Assembly (NCBI RefSeq): GCF_026914265.1
Contig: NC_069131.1
Location: forward strand, 3,011,501-3,075,500
Source of the DNA: Mya arenaria
Taxonomy: Eukaryota > Mollusca > Bivalvia > Myida > Myidae
Reading direction: 5' to 3'
Length of the DNA: 64,000 nucleotides
Positions within the stretch are counted from its first letter, which is position 1. Each line of letters begins with the position of its first letter. The notes beneath the pieces were generated by a model, which saw nothing but the letters and a program-made list of their open reading frames with translations, was not told where the DNA came from and did not search any database. Made by a program: the position numbers and the translations under genes. Of the stretch, positions 1 to 10,754 are shown one piece after another.

Positions 1-270
1 TCATAAGTGAATGTGTAGAGAGTATATAGTCTCCAGGATTGCTCACATGGTAAATACCATAGGTGTAGCGAGTATAGAGTCTGCAAATTGCTCACAAGGT
101 CAACAGTGTATAGTATAGAGTCTCCATTATAGCTAACATTGTAAATAGCGTACGTGTAAAGAGTATAGAGTCTCAAGAATGGCTCACAAGGTCAATAGCG
201 TAAGTGTAGAGAATATATAGTCTTCGGAATTACTCACAAGGTCAATAGTTTAGGTGTAGAGTGAGGCTCT
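1..270. repeat. Diverged edge of the minisatellite array
   Basis: Units of roughly 50 bp built around 'gctcacaaggtcaatag' and 'gtagagagtatagagtct' repeat about five times. They resemble the main 45-bp unit that follows but are more diverged and longer. The array continues beyond the left edge of the window. Seen directly by aligning successive units. Confidence 0.8.
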
Positions 271-3200
271 AGCATGGCTCCAAAGGACAATAGTGTAGGT
301 GTAGAGTAAGTCTATAGCATGGCTCCAAAGGACAATAGTGTAGAGAAAGTCTTTAGCATGGCTCCAAAGGACAATAGTGTTGGTGTAGAGTGAGTCTCTA
401 GCATGGCTTAAAAGGTCAATATTGTGGGTAAAGAGTGAGTCTCTAGCATGGCTCCAAAAGTCAATAGTGTAGGTGTAGAGTGAGTCTCTAGCATGGCTCC
501 AAAGGTCAATAGTATAGGTGTAGAGTGAGTCTCTAGCATGGCTCCAAAGGTCAAAAGTGTAGGTGTAGAGTGAGTCTCCAGCATGGCTCCAAAGGTAAAT
601 AGTGTAGGTGTAGAGTGAGTCTCTAGCATGGCTCCAAAAGTCAATAGTGTAGGTGTAGAGTGAGTCTTTAGCATGGCTCCGAAGGTCGAAAGTATAAGTG
701 TAGAGTGAGTCTATAGCATGGCTCCGAAGGTCGATAGTGTAGGTGTAGAGTGAGTCTCTAGCATGGCTCCAAAGGTCAAAAGTGTAGGTGTAGAGTGAGT
801 CTCCAGCATGGCTCCAAAGGTAAATAGTGTAGGTGTAGAGTGAGTCTCTAGCATGGCTCCAAAAGTCAATAGTGTAGAGTAAGTCTTTAGCATGGCTCCA
901 AAGGACAATAGTGTGGGTGTAGAGTGAGTCTCGAGCATGGCTCCAAAGGTCAATATTGTAGGTATAGAGTGAGTCTCTAGCATGGCTCCAAAGGTCAATA
1001 GTGTAGGTATAGACTGAGTCTCTAGCATGGCTCCAAAGGTCAATAGTATAGGTGTAGAGTGAGTCTCTAGCATGGCTCCAAAGGTCAAAAGTGTAGGTGT
1101 AGAGTGAGTCTCCAGCATGGCTCCAAAGGTAAATAGTGTAGGTGTAGAGTGAGTCTCTAGCATGGCTCCAAAAGTCAATAGTGTAGGTGTAGAGTGAGTC
1201 TTTAGCATGGCTCCGAAGGTCGATAGTATAAGTGTAGAGTGAGTCTCTAGCATGGCTCCGAAGGTCGATAGTGTAGGTGTAGAGTGAGTTTTAGCATGGC
1301 TCCAAAGATCAATAGTGTAGGTGTAGAGTGAGTCTCTAGCATGACTCCAAAGGTCGATAGTAAAGGTGTAGAGTGAATCTCTAGCATGGCTCCAAAGTTC
1401 GATAGTATAGGTGTAGAGTGAGTTTTAGCATGGCTCCAAAGGTCAAAAGTGTAGGTGTAGAGTGAGTCTCTAGCATGGCTCCAAAGGTCAATAGTGTAGG
1501 TGTAGAGTGAGTCTCTAGCATGACTTTAAAGGTCAATAGTGTAGGTGTAGAGTGAGTCTCTATCATGGCTCCAAAGGTCAAAAGTGTAGGTGTAGAGTGA
1601 GTCTCTATCATGGCTCCAAAGGTCAAAAGTGTAGGTGTAGAGTGAGTCTCCAGCATGGCTCCAAAGGTCAATAGTGTAGGTGTAGAGTGAGTTTTACCAT
1701 GGCTCCAAAGGTCGATAGTATAGGTGTAGAGTGAGTTTTAGCATGGCTCCGAAGGTCGATAGTGTAGGTGTAGAGTGAGTTTTAGCATGGCACCAAAGGT
1801 CGATAGTGTAGGTGTAGAGTGAGTTTTAGCATGGCACCAAAGGTCGATAGTATAGGTGTAGAGTGAGTCTCTAGCATGGCTCCGAAGGTCATTAGTGTAG
1901 GTGTAGAGTGAGTTTTAGCATGGCTCCAAAGGTCAATAGTGTAGGTGTAGAGTGAGTCTCTAGCATGGCACCAAAGGTCGATAGTATAGGTGTAGAGTGA
2001 GTCTCTAGCATGGCTCCAAAGGTCAAAAGTGTAGGTGTAGAGTGAGTCTCCAGCATGGCTCCAAAGGTCAATATTGTGGGTATAGAGTTAGTCTCTAGCA
2101 TGGTTCCAAAGTTCGATAGTATAGGTGTAGAGTGAGTTTTAGCATGACTCCAAAGGTCGATAGTAAAGGTGTAGAGTGAGTCTCCAGCATGGCTCCAAAG
2201 GTCAATAGTGTAGGTGTAGAGTGAGTCTCTAGCATGGCCCCAAAGGTCAAAAGTGTAGGTGTAGAGTGAGTTTTACCATGGCTCCAAAGGTCGATAGTAT
2301 AGGTGTAGAGTGAGTTTTAGCATGGCTCCAAAGGTTGATAGTATAGGTGTAGAGTGAGTCTCTAGCATGGCCCCAATGGTCAAAAGTGTAGGTGTAGAGT
2401 GAGTCTCCAGCATGGCTCCAAAGGTCAATAGTGTAGGTGTAGAGTGAGTCTCTAGCATGGCTCCAAAGGTCGATAGTATAGGTGTAGAGTGAGTCTCTAG
2501 CATGGCTCCGAAGGTCATTAGTGTAGGTGTAGAGTGAGTTTTAGCATGGCTCCAAAGGTCAATAGTGTAGGTGTAGAGTGAGTCTCTAGCATGGCACCAA
2601 AGGTCGATAGTAAAGGTGTAGAGTGAGTCTCTAGCATGGCTCCGAAGGTCATTAGTGTAGGTGTAGAGTGAGTTTTAGCATGGCTCCAAAGGTCAATGGT
2701 GTAGGTGTATAGTGAGTCTCTAGCATGGCACCAAAGGTCGATAGTATAGGTGTAGAGTGAGTCTCTAGCATGGCTCCAAAGGTCAATAGTGTAGGTGTAG
2801 AGTGAGTCTCTAGCATGGCTCCAAAGGTCAATAGTGTAGGTGTAGAGTGAGTTTTATCATGACTCCAAAGGTCAATAGTGTAGGTGTAGAGTGAGTTTTA
2901 GCATGGCTCCAAAGGTCAATAGTGTAGGTGTAGAGTGAGTTTTAGCATGACTCCAAAGGTCGATAGTGTAGGTGTAGAGTGAGTTTTAGCATGGCTCCAA
3001 AGGTCAATAGTGTAGGTGTAGAGTGAGTTTTAGCATGGCTCCAAAGGTCAATAGTGTAGGTGTAGAGTGAGTTTTAGCATGACTCCAAAGGTCAATAGTG
3101 TAGGTGTAGAGTGAGTTTTAGCATGGCTCCAAAGGTCAATAGTGTAGGTTTAGAGTTAGTCTCTAGCATGGCTCCAAAGGTCAATAGTGTAGGTGTAGAG
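250..3200. repeat. 45/44-bp minisatellite, about 65 units
   Basis: Tandem array whose consensus unit contains 'gcatggctccaaaggtcaat' followed by 'agtgtaggtgtagagtgagt'. Two length classes alternate: a 45-bp unit ending in 'gtctcta' and a 44-bp unit ending in 'gtttta'; the 44-bp class dominates after about 2840. Because 45 is a multiple of three, runs of 45-bp units leave an open minus-strand frame repeating MLETHSTPTLLTFGA. The frame breaks wherever a 44-bp unit occurs, so I do not call a gene. Some variants recur at multi-unit intervals, which points to higher-order amplification. Confidence 0.95.
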
Positions 3201-3289
3201 AGTTAAGAATATTTCTGTAATAATTTTAAATTTATTGCCCTTCATTTATTTTTTATGCTTATACCCTCTGGGCAATCTTTCTGAGAGAA

Positions 3290-3735
3290 TATATTGAAAA
3301 GTTTTTTAGGTATTGACTTCAAACTTCATATACAGATAGATTTTATTGAGACGAAGTGCAGTGTACAGGAACCATTACCCTGACTGCAGTATCAAGTGAT
3401 TGCGCTTTGTGAACATTCTTTCATTTTTGTTAAAAGGATAGCCTGAAAAAACATTGAGGTATTGACTTCAAACTTCATATAACTTCAAACTTAGTATACA
3501 GATAGATCTCATTGAGGAAAAGTGCAATGAACAGGCACAGTTGCACACAAACCATAAGTATAGGTTAGGTATTTTTATGCCCCTTAAGGGTAGGCATATT
3601 AAAATCGTACCTTCTGTCCGTCCTCTCAGCTCAATTTCTCATGTCTGTAGTATTGACTGTAACTTTGTCTTGTATGTAAATAATCCCTTAAACTGGTTTC
3701 TTTAGAAAGGTGCTGACAATTGTGATATCAGATAC
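3290..3735 (+). repeat. Dispersed repeat with 'tttttatgcccc...gggcatatt' head
   Basis: Two copies of 'ggtattgacttcaaacttca' occur at about 3309 and 3459. They are followed at about 3574-3630 by a 'ttttatgcccc' head, a hairpin-like 'gggcatatt' and 'ctgtccgtcc'. The same head appears in reverse orientation at the right end of the insertion at 57231-57955, so both belong to one dispersed family. No coding signal. Confidence 0.55.
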
Positions 3736-3785
3736 TTTAAAAAGGTAAAAGAACTTCCACTTATAAAATCATGTTGCCATTGCAG

Positions 3786-3944
3786 ACACAGGTGCATCAG
3801 ATCAGCAAAGGTTTTCCTACAAAGCCCAGCGTGAGAAGTGGCACCAAGGAGAGAGCACCTCCGAGACGCCTGCGACACCACAGTATGGGGAATTTACGAG
3901 GGGCGATTCTTATACTGAGCCATCACCACCAAGTAGTGGAAGAG
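3786..3944 (+). CDS. Candidate internal exon of an unrecognised host gene
   Basis: A 159-bp open block is framed by a good acceptor (pyrimidine-containing 'catgttgccattgcag' just before it) and a donor ('gaagag|gtaatc' just after). Read in phase 1 it encodes about 53 residues with protein-like composition: TGASDQQRFSYKAQREKW at the start, then a Ser/Pro/Glu-rich stretch ending EPSPPSSGRG. Both boundaries are phase 1, so it could be skipped or joined without shifting frame. I do not recognise the family. The minisatellite to the left would lie in an upstream intron, with the earlier exons outside the window. A candidate terminal exon in the matching phase lies at 6283-6317. Alternative: chance open frame between repeats. 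Confidence 0.45.
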
Positions 3945-4499
3945 GTAATCGTGAATCAAGGGTGGTTGTTCATACTTGTCATATAGGGACCATCTCATCA
4001 TCTGAGATATTAACAATAATAGTAAGATGAAGAATTTTAGTCATAAACTGCGTTAAAGTCACTAATTGAGTTAATAAAAGGTTTAGTTGCAAATTCTAAT
4101 ATCTGTCTGATGTGACCGATCAAGCCATAAGTTTTGAAATAAGTATTATTGCAACTTGGAATTACCGATTTGAAAAAAATGGTTGCACAAGAGTCTCCAA
4201 ATATGTAAAATTAATGGTAGGTTTAAATTCAGCATCTTAAATTTAGCAATATATAGATTTTGATTTTAATGCATATATGGGTAAAATAGTGGAACATATT
4301 GATGAATGATGTAGGAAAATTTGTTAATTTCATTGCAAGTTTTTATTTTATTGCACTCATCATCGTAAAAAAAATAGATTCATGTGTATAGATGATAAAA
4401 TCTGATCATTTTCTCTCTGGCTTTAGAAGAAAATTTATTTAGCCAGATTTTTCATCGAAAAATTCAGGGATATTCTTTGAAAAAATGGGTGGGCAAAGA

Positions 4500-4850
4500 T
4501 TTTGGCGGGCTTCGGGTCGTGTTGCGTTAACAATATTTATTAAAGCTTTCATCTGATCTACATAAAACTTGGTCAGAATATAAGTCAACATGACATTTAA
4601 GACCAGCGTGAATAAGGGTCTTCGTGGGTCAGAAACTAGGTCACATATTAAGAAAAAGTTGTGTATTTTACACTCTAACGTTTTTCATGAGTTCATCTGG
4701 GTCAAACGAATTTTCAAGAAACTCAAACAGAATGTTTCTCAGCATTTTATGAAGGACCAGTGCAAATATGTGTCATCTTGGATCAAAAGTAGGTCGATAA
4801 ATCAAAATGGGGACAACATTTTGTCATAATTTTTTTGTTTTATTGCTTAC
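4500..4850 (+). repeat. Dispersed 'aaactaggtca' repeat
   Basis: Contains 'cataaaacttggtcagaat', 'gacatttaagaccagcgtga' and 'gggtcagaaactaggtcaca'. The same order of phrases recurs at 7240-7620, so this is one copy of a dispersed family. Short open frames inside it are incidental. Confidence 0.55.
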
Positions 4851-5133
4851 ATTAATTCAAAATTCTTAAAGGATTTAAATCCTGTTTAATAAGGTTACTG
4901 CATGTCCCCCTTGTTCAGACATAATATCAGTTTTTCTCTGGGTATTTACTGCTTTTAACATGCATCCATGACAGGTACCATTACACCACACTGTTTACAA
5001 AATTGAGCCTTGAGCACCTAGTATAGCCAATAAGCTTGTCACATGTTCAAATCATCCATTCATTGGGTGGCTTATTATTTGACAAGGGAAGTTACATTTA
5101 GTAGAATTACAATAAAAAAATAGATACAACCTA

Positions 5134-5426
5134 ATGCACCAGTCAATTGTTACCACGGCCCCCAGGTCCGGGTGTATACCAGGGATAGCCAGGCAAATGG
5201 CCGTGTTTTACCTTCCTGTTGGCCCCGCAGTGCAGGGTGAATGAGGTAGTTTTGTCTACGCGCCAAATATAGCGGGGAATGGGCCTTACCTAGGGTCCCT
5301 GGGGTGCGGGGCATTTGGCAGGTTTTTTAGCAGCAGTTGGGATTTTACCCAGGCTTGGCTGGACCGAAAGTCAAAGTCCCCGATGTTCCCCGGACCTGGG
5401 GGCAAGGTTACAATTGACTGGTGCAT
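5134..5426. mobile_element. Non-autonomous inverted-repeat element (MITE-like), 293 bp
   Basis: The left end starts 'atgcaccagtcaattgt' and the right end finishes 'acaattgactggtgcat'. The inverted repeats extend about 38 bp with few mismatches and include 'cccccaggtccgg' on the left against 'ccggacctggggg' on the right. The interior is GC-rich compared with its surroundings and has no long open frame. Target-site duplication is not clear. Confidence 0.8.
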
Positions 5427-6282
5427 ATCTCATCCACCTTATTCACTGTTAATCAAGACAAGGGTCTAATTATTATGCCATCTTTGATTCCATAAAAATA
5501 TATTTTTTTTAAAAGAGTGACATAAAAATAGTTTCAAACAACCTGCGACTAGTATTTATTAGATGAACTTACTGCGCAAGAATTTTGGGGCAAACCGCAC
5601 ACAGTAATTTCTTTCCTTTTCCATACAGTTATAGCTGTGCGAGTGAAAGGGAAATCACTGCGTAGGATATTGACTCCACACAGTGGTTACTTCCCTTAGA
5701 TGGGATCTTTCGTTACAAGGGTGTCTTGAACGGGGATAATAATTTAGAAAGTACTAAATGTACATGAAAAAAATATGAAATCAGTGCAAGATTTTATTAT
5801 ATAAGTGAGGTTAGAATGTTGTTTTTTTTCTTGATCGTGCCATCCTTCTTACACAGGAGATGATGATAGCAACAATATACACTGCAAGGATGTACAGTAT
5901 ACATGTATTTATAGCGTGCTTTTGCAGCTTATAAACTGGTTGGGAGGCATGACTGTGTACACTATGTTTTATTCGTATTTATTTTACATCGACTGTGAAG
6001 AGAGTTATATTTACTTATGTTTAGTCACTCATGTTGGCTCGATATTGTGATATTGTGTTGTCGTGGGAGGTACATGGGGACCTGTAGAAAACACCCGTGT
6101 CAGACATGGCGACCACTGACCAACCTCACATGCGCCCAGGCGAGGAGTCAAATCAGGGTCGCCTTTGTGAGAAGAAATTGCTCTAACCACTGCCTTTACC
6201 TGACAACACAAGACATCGAATTCTCATATGGGTTTTTAATATGTAATATCGAAAATATATTGTTTTTTTATTTCCTTTTCAG

Positions 6283-6317
6283 GGCCTAAAAATAAATATG
6301 GAGATGAAATGGAATAA
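6283..6317 (+). CDS. Candidate terminal exon ending in a stop
   Basis: A strong acceptor, with a pyrimidine-rich tract ('tttttttatttccttttcag'), immediately precedes this stretch. In the phase left by the exon at 3786-3944 it reads GPKNKYGDEME followed by TAA, so the joined C-terminus would be ...PSSGRGPKNKYGDEME. Two AATAAA signals follow at 6551-6569. The exon is very short, so support comes from acceptor quality, phase agreement and the nearby polyadenylation signals rather than from homology. Confidence 0.35.
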
Positions 6318-6550
6318 CCCAGGGAAAGACAATTTAGAATATCGATAAAAAACAGTGTATTGAATAACTTTATGTTTGTGTAATGGGATTGACAAGTTGG
6401 GGGTTTGCTTTTTACTTAGAAGACACAAAGGATTGTGTGACAGGTACTGGTCCGACATCGTGCATGAACTATACAAGGTGTGTTTTTGAAATACATTATA
6501 AGATTGTATTAAAAACAACTTAATTGTTAATTAAGTGTGTTATAGTATGG

Positions 6551-6569
6551 AATAAATTGTTAAAATAAA
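6551..6569 (+). terminator. Paired polyadenylation signals
   Basis: Two AATAAA hexamers about 13 bp apart lie 235-250 bp past the candidate stop at 6317. They fit a short 3' UTR for the candidate gene but could be chance in AT-rich DNA. Confidence 0.35.
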
Positions 6570-6589
6570 TGATGTGCATTTTTGTTTCT

Positions 6590-7150
6590 AGTCGGATTTT
6601 TTCCTCCCGAATGTGTTTGATACAGCAAGACAATATGTCACGTTTAAGACCAGTGTCCCTACCTCTAAGATCAACGTCACATTTAGTTTTTGTTTACTAT
6701 GGATTTCTGCATATAATGACAAAAGAGTATAGGGGGTCGTGTCAAGGCTGTAACTTTCTCTTTTATGGTCAGATTTTAATAAAACTTGCCACATGCGTTT
6801 GACATACCAAGACAACGGTTGCGTGCAAGACCGGTTTTCTTACCTCTAAGGTGAAGGTTACACTTAGTGTTTGTTGACTATGGAGTGCAGCATATACGGA
6901 CATTAGAGTATAGGTGGTCGTGTGAGGGCTGTAACTTTCTCTTGTATGTATTTTTTAATAAAACTTGCCTCATGTAATCAATGTACCAAGATGGCATGTG
7001 GCATACACAACCTGTGTCCCTAAGTGTAAGGTCAATGTCACACTTAGTGTTTGATTACTATTGAATGCTGCATGTAAGGGGCACATACATGTATATATTT
7101 AAAACTAACTTGTCACATGTACTCCACATAAAATGGCGACGTGTTGTGAA
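6590..7150 (+). repeat. Three diverged ~180-bp tandem units of a dispersed repeat
   Basis: The block 'tacctctaaggtgaaggtta' ... 'gactatggagtgcagcatat' ... 'gctgtaactttctcttgtat' recurs with a period of about 180 bp, three times. It is the reverse complement of the units in the 57231-57955 insertion, where 'gtgaataaacactaagtgtg' recurs at 180-181 bp. Here the copies are older and more diverged. Confidence 0.65.
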
Positions 7151-7239
7151 AATGTTGAAGTGAATTTGGGTGTATTCGTCATTTATAGTCAAATTCCGGG
7201 CTAGCAATCGTTACAGTGTCGTAAACAATTTTGTGTTGA

Positions 7240-7620
7240 AGGTTTTTTCAGTGTCATAATGATGACAGTTTGTATCTGATGTTCATGAAACTTGACAGCA
7301 TGCTATTTACAACCAGTAAGATTGAGTCATCTCTGGTCAAAAACTAGGTCACTAGAACAAATACTAAGACAACATTTCTTATTCCTTACCGAAATTGGTC
7401 AGTGTTCATTCAATCTTCAAGGATATCAGTCAGAACATTTTCCAGCATGATATTTAGGACAAGTGTGAACATGGGTTATCTCCACTCAAAACCTAGGTCA
7501 TTAGGTCAAATCAGGAAAACATTGCGATCATAAATCAAAAGGTGTTTATCCAGTCTTCATGAAACATGGGAGTAGGATTTTGTTATTGGTCGCAGATGAA
7601 ACTTGGCGGGAATATTTATC
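7240..7620 (+). repeat. Second copy of the dispersed 'aaactaggtca' repeat
   Basis: 'catgaaacttgacagcatg', 'ggtcaaaaactaggtcacta' and 'ctcaaaacctaggtcattag' follow the same order as the copy at 4500-4850, with two internal sub-repeats. No gene. Confidence 0.55.
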
Positions 7621-7644
7621 TTCATGATAATCAAAGGGACTCGC

Positions 7645-7961
7645 TCATTAGTTTATTATGAGCCAATTTTGCGTAAATATCAGCAAACCAGTGATATAAG
7701 ACTGCAGACAAAATATCAGATCGCAGATTTTCATATTTCCGTTCGAAAATTAATGTTTTATGGCTTAAAGCGTTACTAACGGTTTAAAAGATTGCAAAAA
7801 AAACATCATTTTTTAAGCTTAAATATGATAATATGCGATCTGAATATTTGTCAGCAGTCCTATATGACTGGTTTCCATGCATTTCGCATACATTGGCTCG
7901 TTCCAAGACTACAAATATAACAAATGTGAAAACGTTCAATTCGTGAGAGTGCAGCTTTAAA
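7645..7961. mobile_element. End-truncated inverted-repeat element ('gagagtgcagcttta' family)
   Basis: The right end reads 'gtgagagtgcagctttaaa' and the interior has 'gagccaattttgcg' and 'cagcagtcctatatgactgg'. These match the complete element at 36433-36782 ('gagccaatttttgcgaaaa', 'gactgctgac'). The left terminal repeat is missing. Confidence 0.6.
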
Positions 7962-8464
7962 TCACATATAACAACAGTTATATTTTAATCTGTGTCAAGG
8001 GTTTATGCCGAGTTTTTTGATAACATGCAAGAATTTTCGTCGCTTGTTTTTAAACAACTTTGGAATGGTTAAGTGGCCTTCCAAGTATCCTCTTTGTGTT
8101 GTTAAACATGTCTGTACTTTTGAAACTTATAATAATACTTTATGATGATATCATTATTTTTCGAAGAATTCACATTATGATATTTTTACAGTTTACATTA
8201 AAACATGATATGTTCATGTGACCATCTGGAAAAAAACTCAATACAGTTTAGAAATAGATTAATAACTATTCACACATATATACAAACATCTTTTAAATAA
8301 GACATATTCACAATGATTCTGACATACTATTTTAAAAAAATAATGTACATGTTACCATTCTGAAAAAGAATGCATACAATTTTGGGTGTGAATTTACCTT
8401 CCTATACCTTCCTCTCCTCATTTATCTGTTTGTGTAGCCTTTTTTATAAAGTAATTGCTGAACA

Positions 8465-9190
8465 TTGTGGTTAACAAAGCAACTTCTCCTCCTTAAACCA
8501 CTGGGGCAAATCCAACCAAACTTCACAGGAATGTTCCTTGGGTGGTCCTTGACCCGATTTCTTTTTAAAAAAAAGAGTTGTTGTATGCAGCATTCCGGTT
8601 GCCATGGTAGCCTTAATAAAAAAACTTTGAAAATCTTCCCAGAAACCGCTGGCCCTGTTTCAACATTATTTCACGGAAATGCTCCTTAGGTCACCCTGTA
8701 TCAAATTCCTTCACCCCGTGAATCGTAAAACAAAAAAACATGGTCACCCGAGGGGACGAGGCTACTTTTCACTATATTTGTCTATATTGTAAATCTTCTC
8801 CTCAGAATCCGCTGGCCCGATTTTAAAATAATTTCACAAAAATGTTCCTTATGTGACCCTCTATCAAATTTCTTCAACCCAATTTGGTTCGTAAAATTCA
8901 CATGGTCGCCAGAGGTCAGCGGCTACTTTTCACTACATATGTCTATATGGTAAATCTTCTCCTCAGTAACTATTGGTCCGATTTCAAGATAATTTCACAG
9001 AAATGTTCTTAAAGTGACCTACAGTTAAATTCCTTCAGCCGATACTGATTCATAAAAATCACGGTTATATGTCTATATCGAACATTTTGAAAACCATTTA
9101 GAAACAATTCACCCCATTTTTCAAAATAATTTCACAGAAAGGTTTCTTAGGTGACCATAATATATCAAATTCCTTAACCTCATTCATATA
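8465..9190 (+). repeat. ~162-bp tandem dispersed repeat, about four diverged units
   Basis: 'cttctcctcagaatccgctg' followed by 'gcccgatttt', 'aatttcacaaaaatgttcct' and 'gtgaccct' recurs near 8635, 8798 and 8959, with weaker copies at each end. Units also share 'ggctacttttcactatat'. Open frames across it are fortuitous. Confidence 0.65.
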
Positions 9191-10560
9191 ACTTCGTGAA
9201 CTTACTCACGGTAAAAATGTGCTCTTTTGTGACAAGTTATATAACTCCCAACTTACTAAAATATTGTAAGAGTTATGACCCTTTATAACATTTTAAACAA
9301 ATTCATGTTTTGATGTTTCTTTTTATAACCCCGTTTAAAAAACGGGACGTATTATAGTTTCGCCTGCGGCGTACGAGCGGGAGACGTTCAGTATGTTGTC
9401 CGATCAATACTTTTAGAACCTTTGTCCAATTAGGTGAGTGATATAGGGCCATCTTGACCCTCTTGTTTTCACTCCTTGCCGTTTGTGACTTCTATTTAGA
9501 TTTAAGATATTGAAGTAACGGCTTAGCCCCTTCAATGAGACATGCCCCAAGAGCGCAAAGCCAAAGCGAAAATAGCAATCATTTTCCGTATTATGTACAA
9601 CTAAACAACCACGGGCCTTACTCCAATCACCTACGTTCGAGGCCATGGGTTCTATCGATATATTTGTGTACAGATTACCAGGACTCTCTCCCGTAGAGTA
9701 TAGATTTGAGCTGCAATGTAATATATGCATACATGCATGTAGCTACCTGACGAAAACCACTGCACGGACGTTATTGTTGCATTGACAGAATACACCCTGC
9801 AGATAGTTTCAAGAAGTAGTGCGGGTCTGGAAAAAAGAAAACGTGTATACATGTAGAACTTTGTGTGTATTAATAGTTATTATAAAGCTGGTGAAATTCA
9901 AGTGGCTCTGACTGCATGAATCGGCATGATCAGATTTTGTACGGAAACTGTCACTCTTAAATTAATAATGATAACATCATATGAACTTATTTATGATGTA
10001 TATGGCTGTCTAGAGGCAATCTTTATTTTAATCTTAATACAGGATGCTGCGCATTATATTCATATCACAACCTTAATGTGGAAAGATAAATAAAGGATAA
10101 TACCATGAACAATAATGTAGGTTTTAAAAAGACAGAAGGTGCAGAAAAAGGATACAACTTTCCGCAAACATATATATTAAGTTCGTAAATATTTTGGATC
10201 ATAAAACATGTAATAAACTACTTGATTAACTACAGCATTTAGTTCTAAGGAGGCGGAAGGGTGCCCATGCTTTTCTTCCATGTTACCAGAGGGATGCTAC
10301 CATAACAGGGGAAGGCTGCAGCGCCCTCCCCAGATTCTTAAGCGTAAAAACTTATAATCACAACAAGAACAACAGAGAGATCGCAATATTCGCTCCGAAT
10401 AACGTTGATATACTTATTGTCGAGCTTAATTCACAAGATTGACAAGTGCGAGCTTCCGGACGTTTGAAATGTTTGATGTTAGATGTAAAACAGTCGCTCC
10501 GCCTAGTTTAATAAACTTGACAAAACCTGTGCCAGATAAATATAAGTTTGGAAACGTTTA
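9191..10560. other. Intergenic, no gene seen
   Basis: No convincing coding signal on either strand. A small perfect hairpin, 'cccgtttaaaaaacggg', lies near 9331-9350. The minus-strand open frames around 9413-9852 have no recognisable protein character. The last few hundred bases are the upstream region of the receptor gene. Confidence 0.5.
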
Positions 10561-10561
10561 A

Positions 10562-10570
10562 TATATAAAA
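10562..10570 (+). promoter_or_regulatory. Candidate TATA box for the receptor gene
   Basis: 'tatataaaa' lies about 190 bp before the receptor start codon; 'cttgacgtaactgac' at about 10655, with a CRE-like TGACGTAA core, lies between. Position is plausible for an intronless gene, but no transcript start is known and the region is AT-rich. Confidence 0.3.
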
Positions 10571-10705
10571 CGGCAGTGTTTATTTCAATATTTGCTGATC
10601 GCAAAGATCTACTGGAGTGTTATCTCGGCTTCAAATATAACGTCAGTTAACAAACTTGACGTAACTGACAATCGAAGATTAGTTAAAGAGTTGACTGGAG
10701 ATCTT

Positions 10706-10711
10706 ATGTAG
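10706..10711 (+). promoter_or_regulatory. Start-stop upstream ORF (ATG TAG)
   Basis: A minimal ATG immediately followed by TAG sits 44 bases upstream of the receptor start. If the region is transcribed as 5' leader, such start-stop elements are known to stall ribosomes and damp translation. No other upstream ATG is seen between the candidate TATA box and the start codon. Confidence 0.3.
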
Positions 10712-10754
10712 GTTTCACGTTTATTTTCATTCACGCCATAACCTGGTAGTAGAA

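Larger units (their letters stand above)
3945..6282. other. Non-coding stretch, possible intron
   Basis: No convincing gene. It holds a dispersed repeat at about 4500-4850 and an inverted-repeat element at 5134-5426; the rest is AT-rich single-copy-looking sequence. If the flanking candidate exons are real, this is their intron. Confidence 0.5.

Noticed and set aside
408-2518. Minus-strand open frames of 69-180 codons encoding a 15-residue repeat
   Set aside because: They are a by-product of a 45-bp minisatellite; frames start and stop wherever unit length changes, with no splice or promoter signals.
5860-6052. Possible exon after 'ttcttacacag' reading GDDDSNNIHCK and continuing open
   Set aside because: The phase would match the candidate exon at 3786-3944, but there is no clear donor and the continuing frame is low-complexity; not enough to call.
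9413-9852. Minus-strand open frames of 105 and 66 codons
   Set aside because: No family resemblance, and they overlap each other in different frames in repeat-flanked DNA.
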